DNA from: JAJDXO01 sp965221855
GTDB lineage: Bacteria > Pseudomonadota > Alphaproteobacteria > Rhodospirillales > UBA2165
Length of the DNA: 64,000 nucleotides
Direction: 5' to 3'
Assembly (NCBI GenBank): GCA_965221855.1
Contig: CBDCSV010000006.1
Span: forward strand, 496,001 to 560,000
A program made the translations under genes and the position numbers. Position 1 is the first letter of the stretch; the number at the start of each line of letters is the position of its first letter. The notes under the pieces are model-generated. The model saw only the letters and a program-made list of their open reading frames with translations, was not told the DNA's origin and did no database searches. Positions 63,313-64,000 of this stretch are shown here, in pieces.

Positions 63313-64000
63313 TCAGGTGGATATGAGTTCGGCCAAATCTTCGTCATTGAAGAAATAATCGGTGCGGCAGAACTCGCAGGTGGCGACCAGCCGCCCGTCC
63401 TCGGCCCGCATGTCGCCGAGTTCGTCCGGGCGGAACTTGGCCAGCACCGAGGCCACCTTTTCCCGCGAACAGCGGCACCTGAGTTCCAGCGGCTTGGTCT
63501 CGTAGACCCGGACACCGTCCTCGTGGAACAGGCGGAACAGCAGGTCCCGGTGGTGAAGCGAGGGGTCCAGCATTTCGTCCGCGGTGAGCGAACTCATCAA
63601 GATCACCGAGCGCCGCCACCGCTCCTCGGCCTCTTCATCGGGGAGTTCGGGAAGATGATCGCCGGGCAGCCGCTGGATCATCAGCGCCGATGCCCGGGGC
63701 ATTTCGCCGCCGCCCCCCGCATGGGCGTTGATCATGATCGCCGTGTCGAGCTGTTCGGACTGGCGGAAATAGGTGTGGGCGCAATCGGTCAGCGTCGCCC
63801 CCTCCAGCGGGGCGATTCCCTGGTAACGGTCGGTGTCGGGCCCCTGATCGACGGTGAAGGCGAGGTGTCCCGAGCCGATGAGCCGGGGGACGGACCCCCG
63901 GACCTCCGGGTCGGCCGCCGCCTCATAGGCGCCGTCGTCTTCGCTGATCCGGGCGTAGGCGCGCAGATGGCCGTCACTGGTCACATCGGCGACGATCATA
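63313..64000 (-). CDS. hslO: Hsp33 redox-regulated chaperone (partial, 5' end outside window)
   Basis: The C-terminal 228 or so residues of Hsp33. The visible sequence begins in the N-terminal chaperone domain (VADVTSDGHLRAYARI) and includes GHLAFTVDQGPDTDRYQG and SEQLDTAIMI. The zinc switch is complete: RCRCSREKV and then CEFCRTDY, with four cysteines that form disulfides under oxidation to activate the chaperone. The true start lies beyond position 64000. Confidence 0.93.
   Translation of the reverse strand, partial: MIVADVTSDGHLRAYARISEDDGAYEAAADPEVRGSVPRLIGSGHLAFTVDQGPDTDRYQGIAPLEGATLTDCAHTYFRQSEQLDTAIMINAHAGGGGEMPRASALMIQRLPGDHLPELPDEEAEERWRRSVILMSSLTADEMLDPSLHHRDLLFRLFHEDGVRVYETKPLELRCRCSREKVASVLAKFRPDELGDMRAEDGRLVATCEFCRTDYFFNDEDLAELIST

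Overview
The window is about 65% GC and reads as a chromosome segment of an alphaproteobacterium, most likely Rhodospirillales in the broad sense. The signs are a SAM-II riboswitch in front of metZ, a class I lysyl-tRNA synthetase, a CIRCE-controlled groESL operon, a Usg-family gene, ubiG divergent from lysC, and the clusters hisS/rodZ and tadA-rluB-rsmD. The most interesting single item is an intact photosynthetic reaction-centre M subunit gene (pufM) with no other photosynthesis gene around it, boxed between two insertion sequences.

Layout. 1-6.3 kb: leftward housekeeping genes (a glutamyl-tRNA reductase homologue lacking the catalytic cysteine, hisS, rodZ-like, ptsP). 6.3-9.5 kb: small accessory genes lying between ptsP and lysC. 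9.5-11.7 kb: lysC and ubiG, divergent. 11.7-24.0 kb: an accessory island holding a secreted thermonuclease with two small membrane proteins, a translationally coupled pair of ATPases behind a promoter with two palindromic operators, an IS256 copy, a secreted protein whose signal-peptide leader contains a 25-C tract, a DndC-like sulfurtransferase, a tyrosine integrase and an IS1380-type transposase. 24.2-27.9 kb: SAM-II riboswitch, metZ, rhodanese, glycosyltransferase, TVP38-like protein, usg. 28-30 kb: IS110 with a candidate bridge RNA, amid C/G-rich repeats. 30.2-44.1 kb: groESL and core genes, with IS256 copy 2 between tadA and a class-I amidotransferase gene. 44.1-47.7 kb: IS630 - pufM - IS256 copy 3. 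47.7-54.1 kb: Rieske oxygenases, GST and glutathione-dependent formaldehyde dehydrogenase, interrupted by IS256 copy 4. 54.2-64 kb: TauE/SafE exporter, tRNA-Gly, radical SAM enzyme, OmpA-like lipoprotein, apaG, folE, trkH, argE, a lipoprotein and hslO.

How the parts fit. IS256 copies 1, 2 and 4 have clear 8-9 bp target duplications. Copy 3, beside pufM, has none and carries a frameshift, so the pufM junction is probably a product of recombination between IS copies (or an assembly join). The oxygenase region looks like aromatic catabolism in which an O-demethylase would release formaldehyde for the neighbouring FrmA-type enzyme. The best candidates for an undescribed system are the operator-controlled ATPase pair (13.7-17.7 kb) and the poly-C-switched secreted protein (19.1 kb). 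Functions are inferred from recognisable motifs only; no database search was run.
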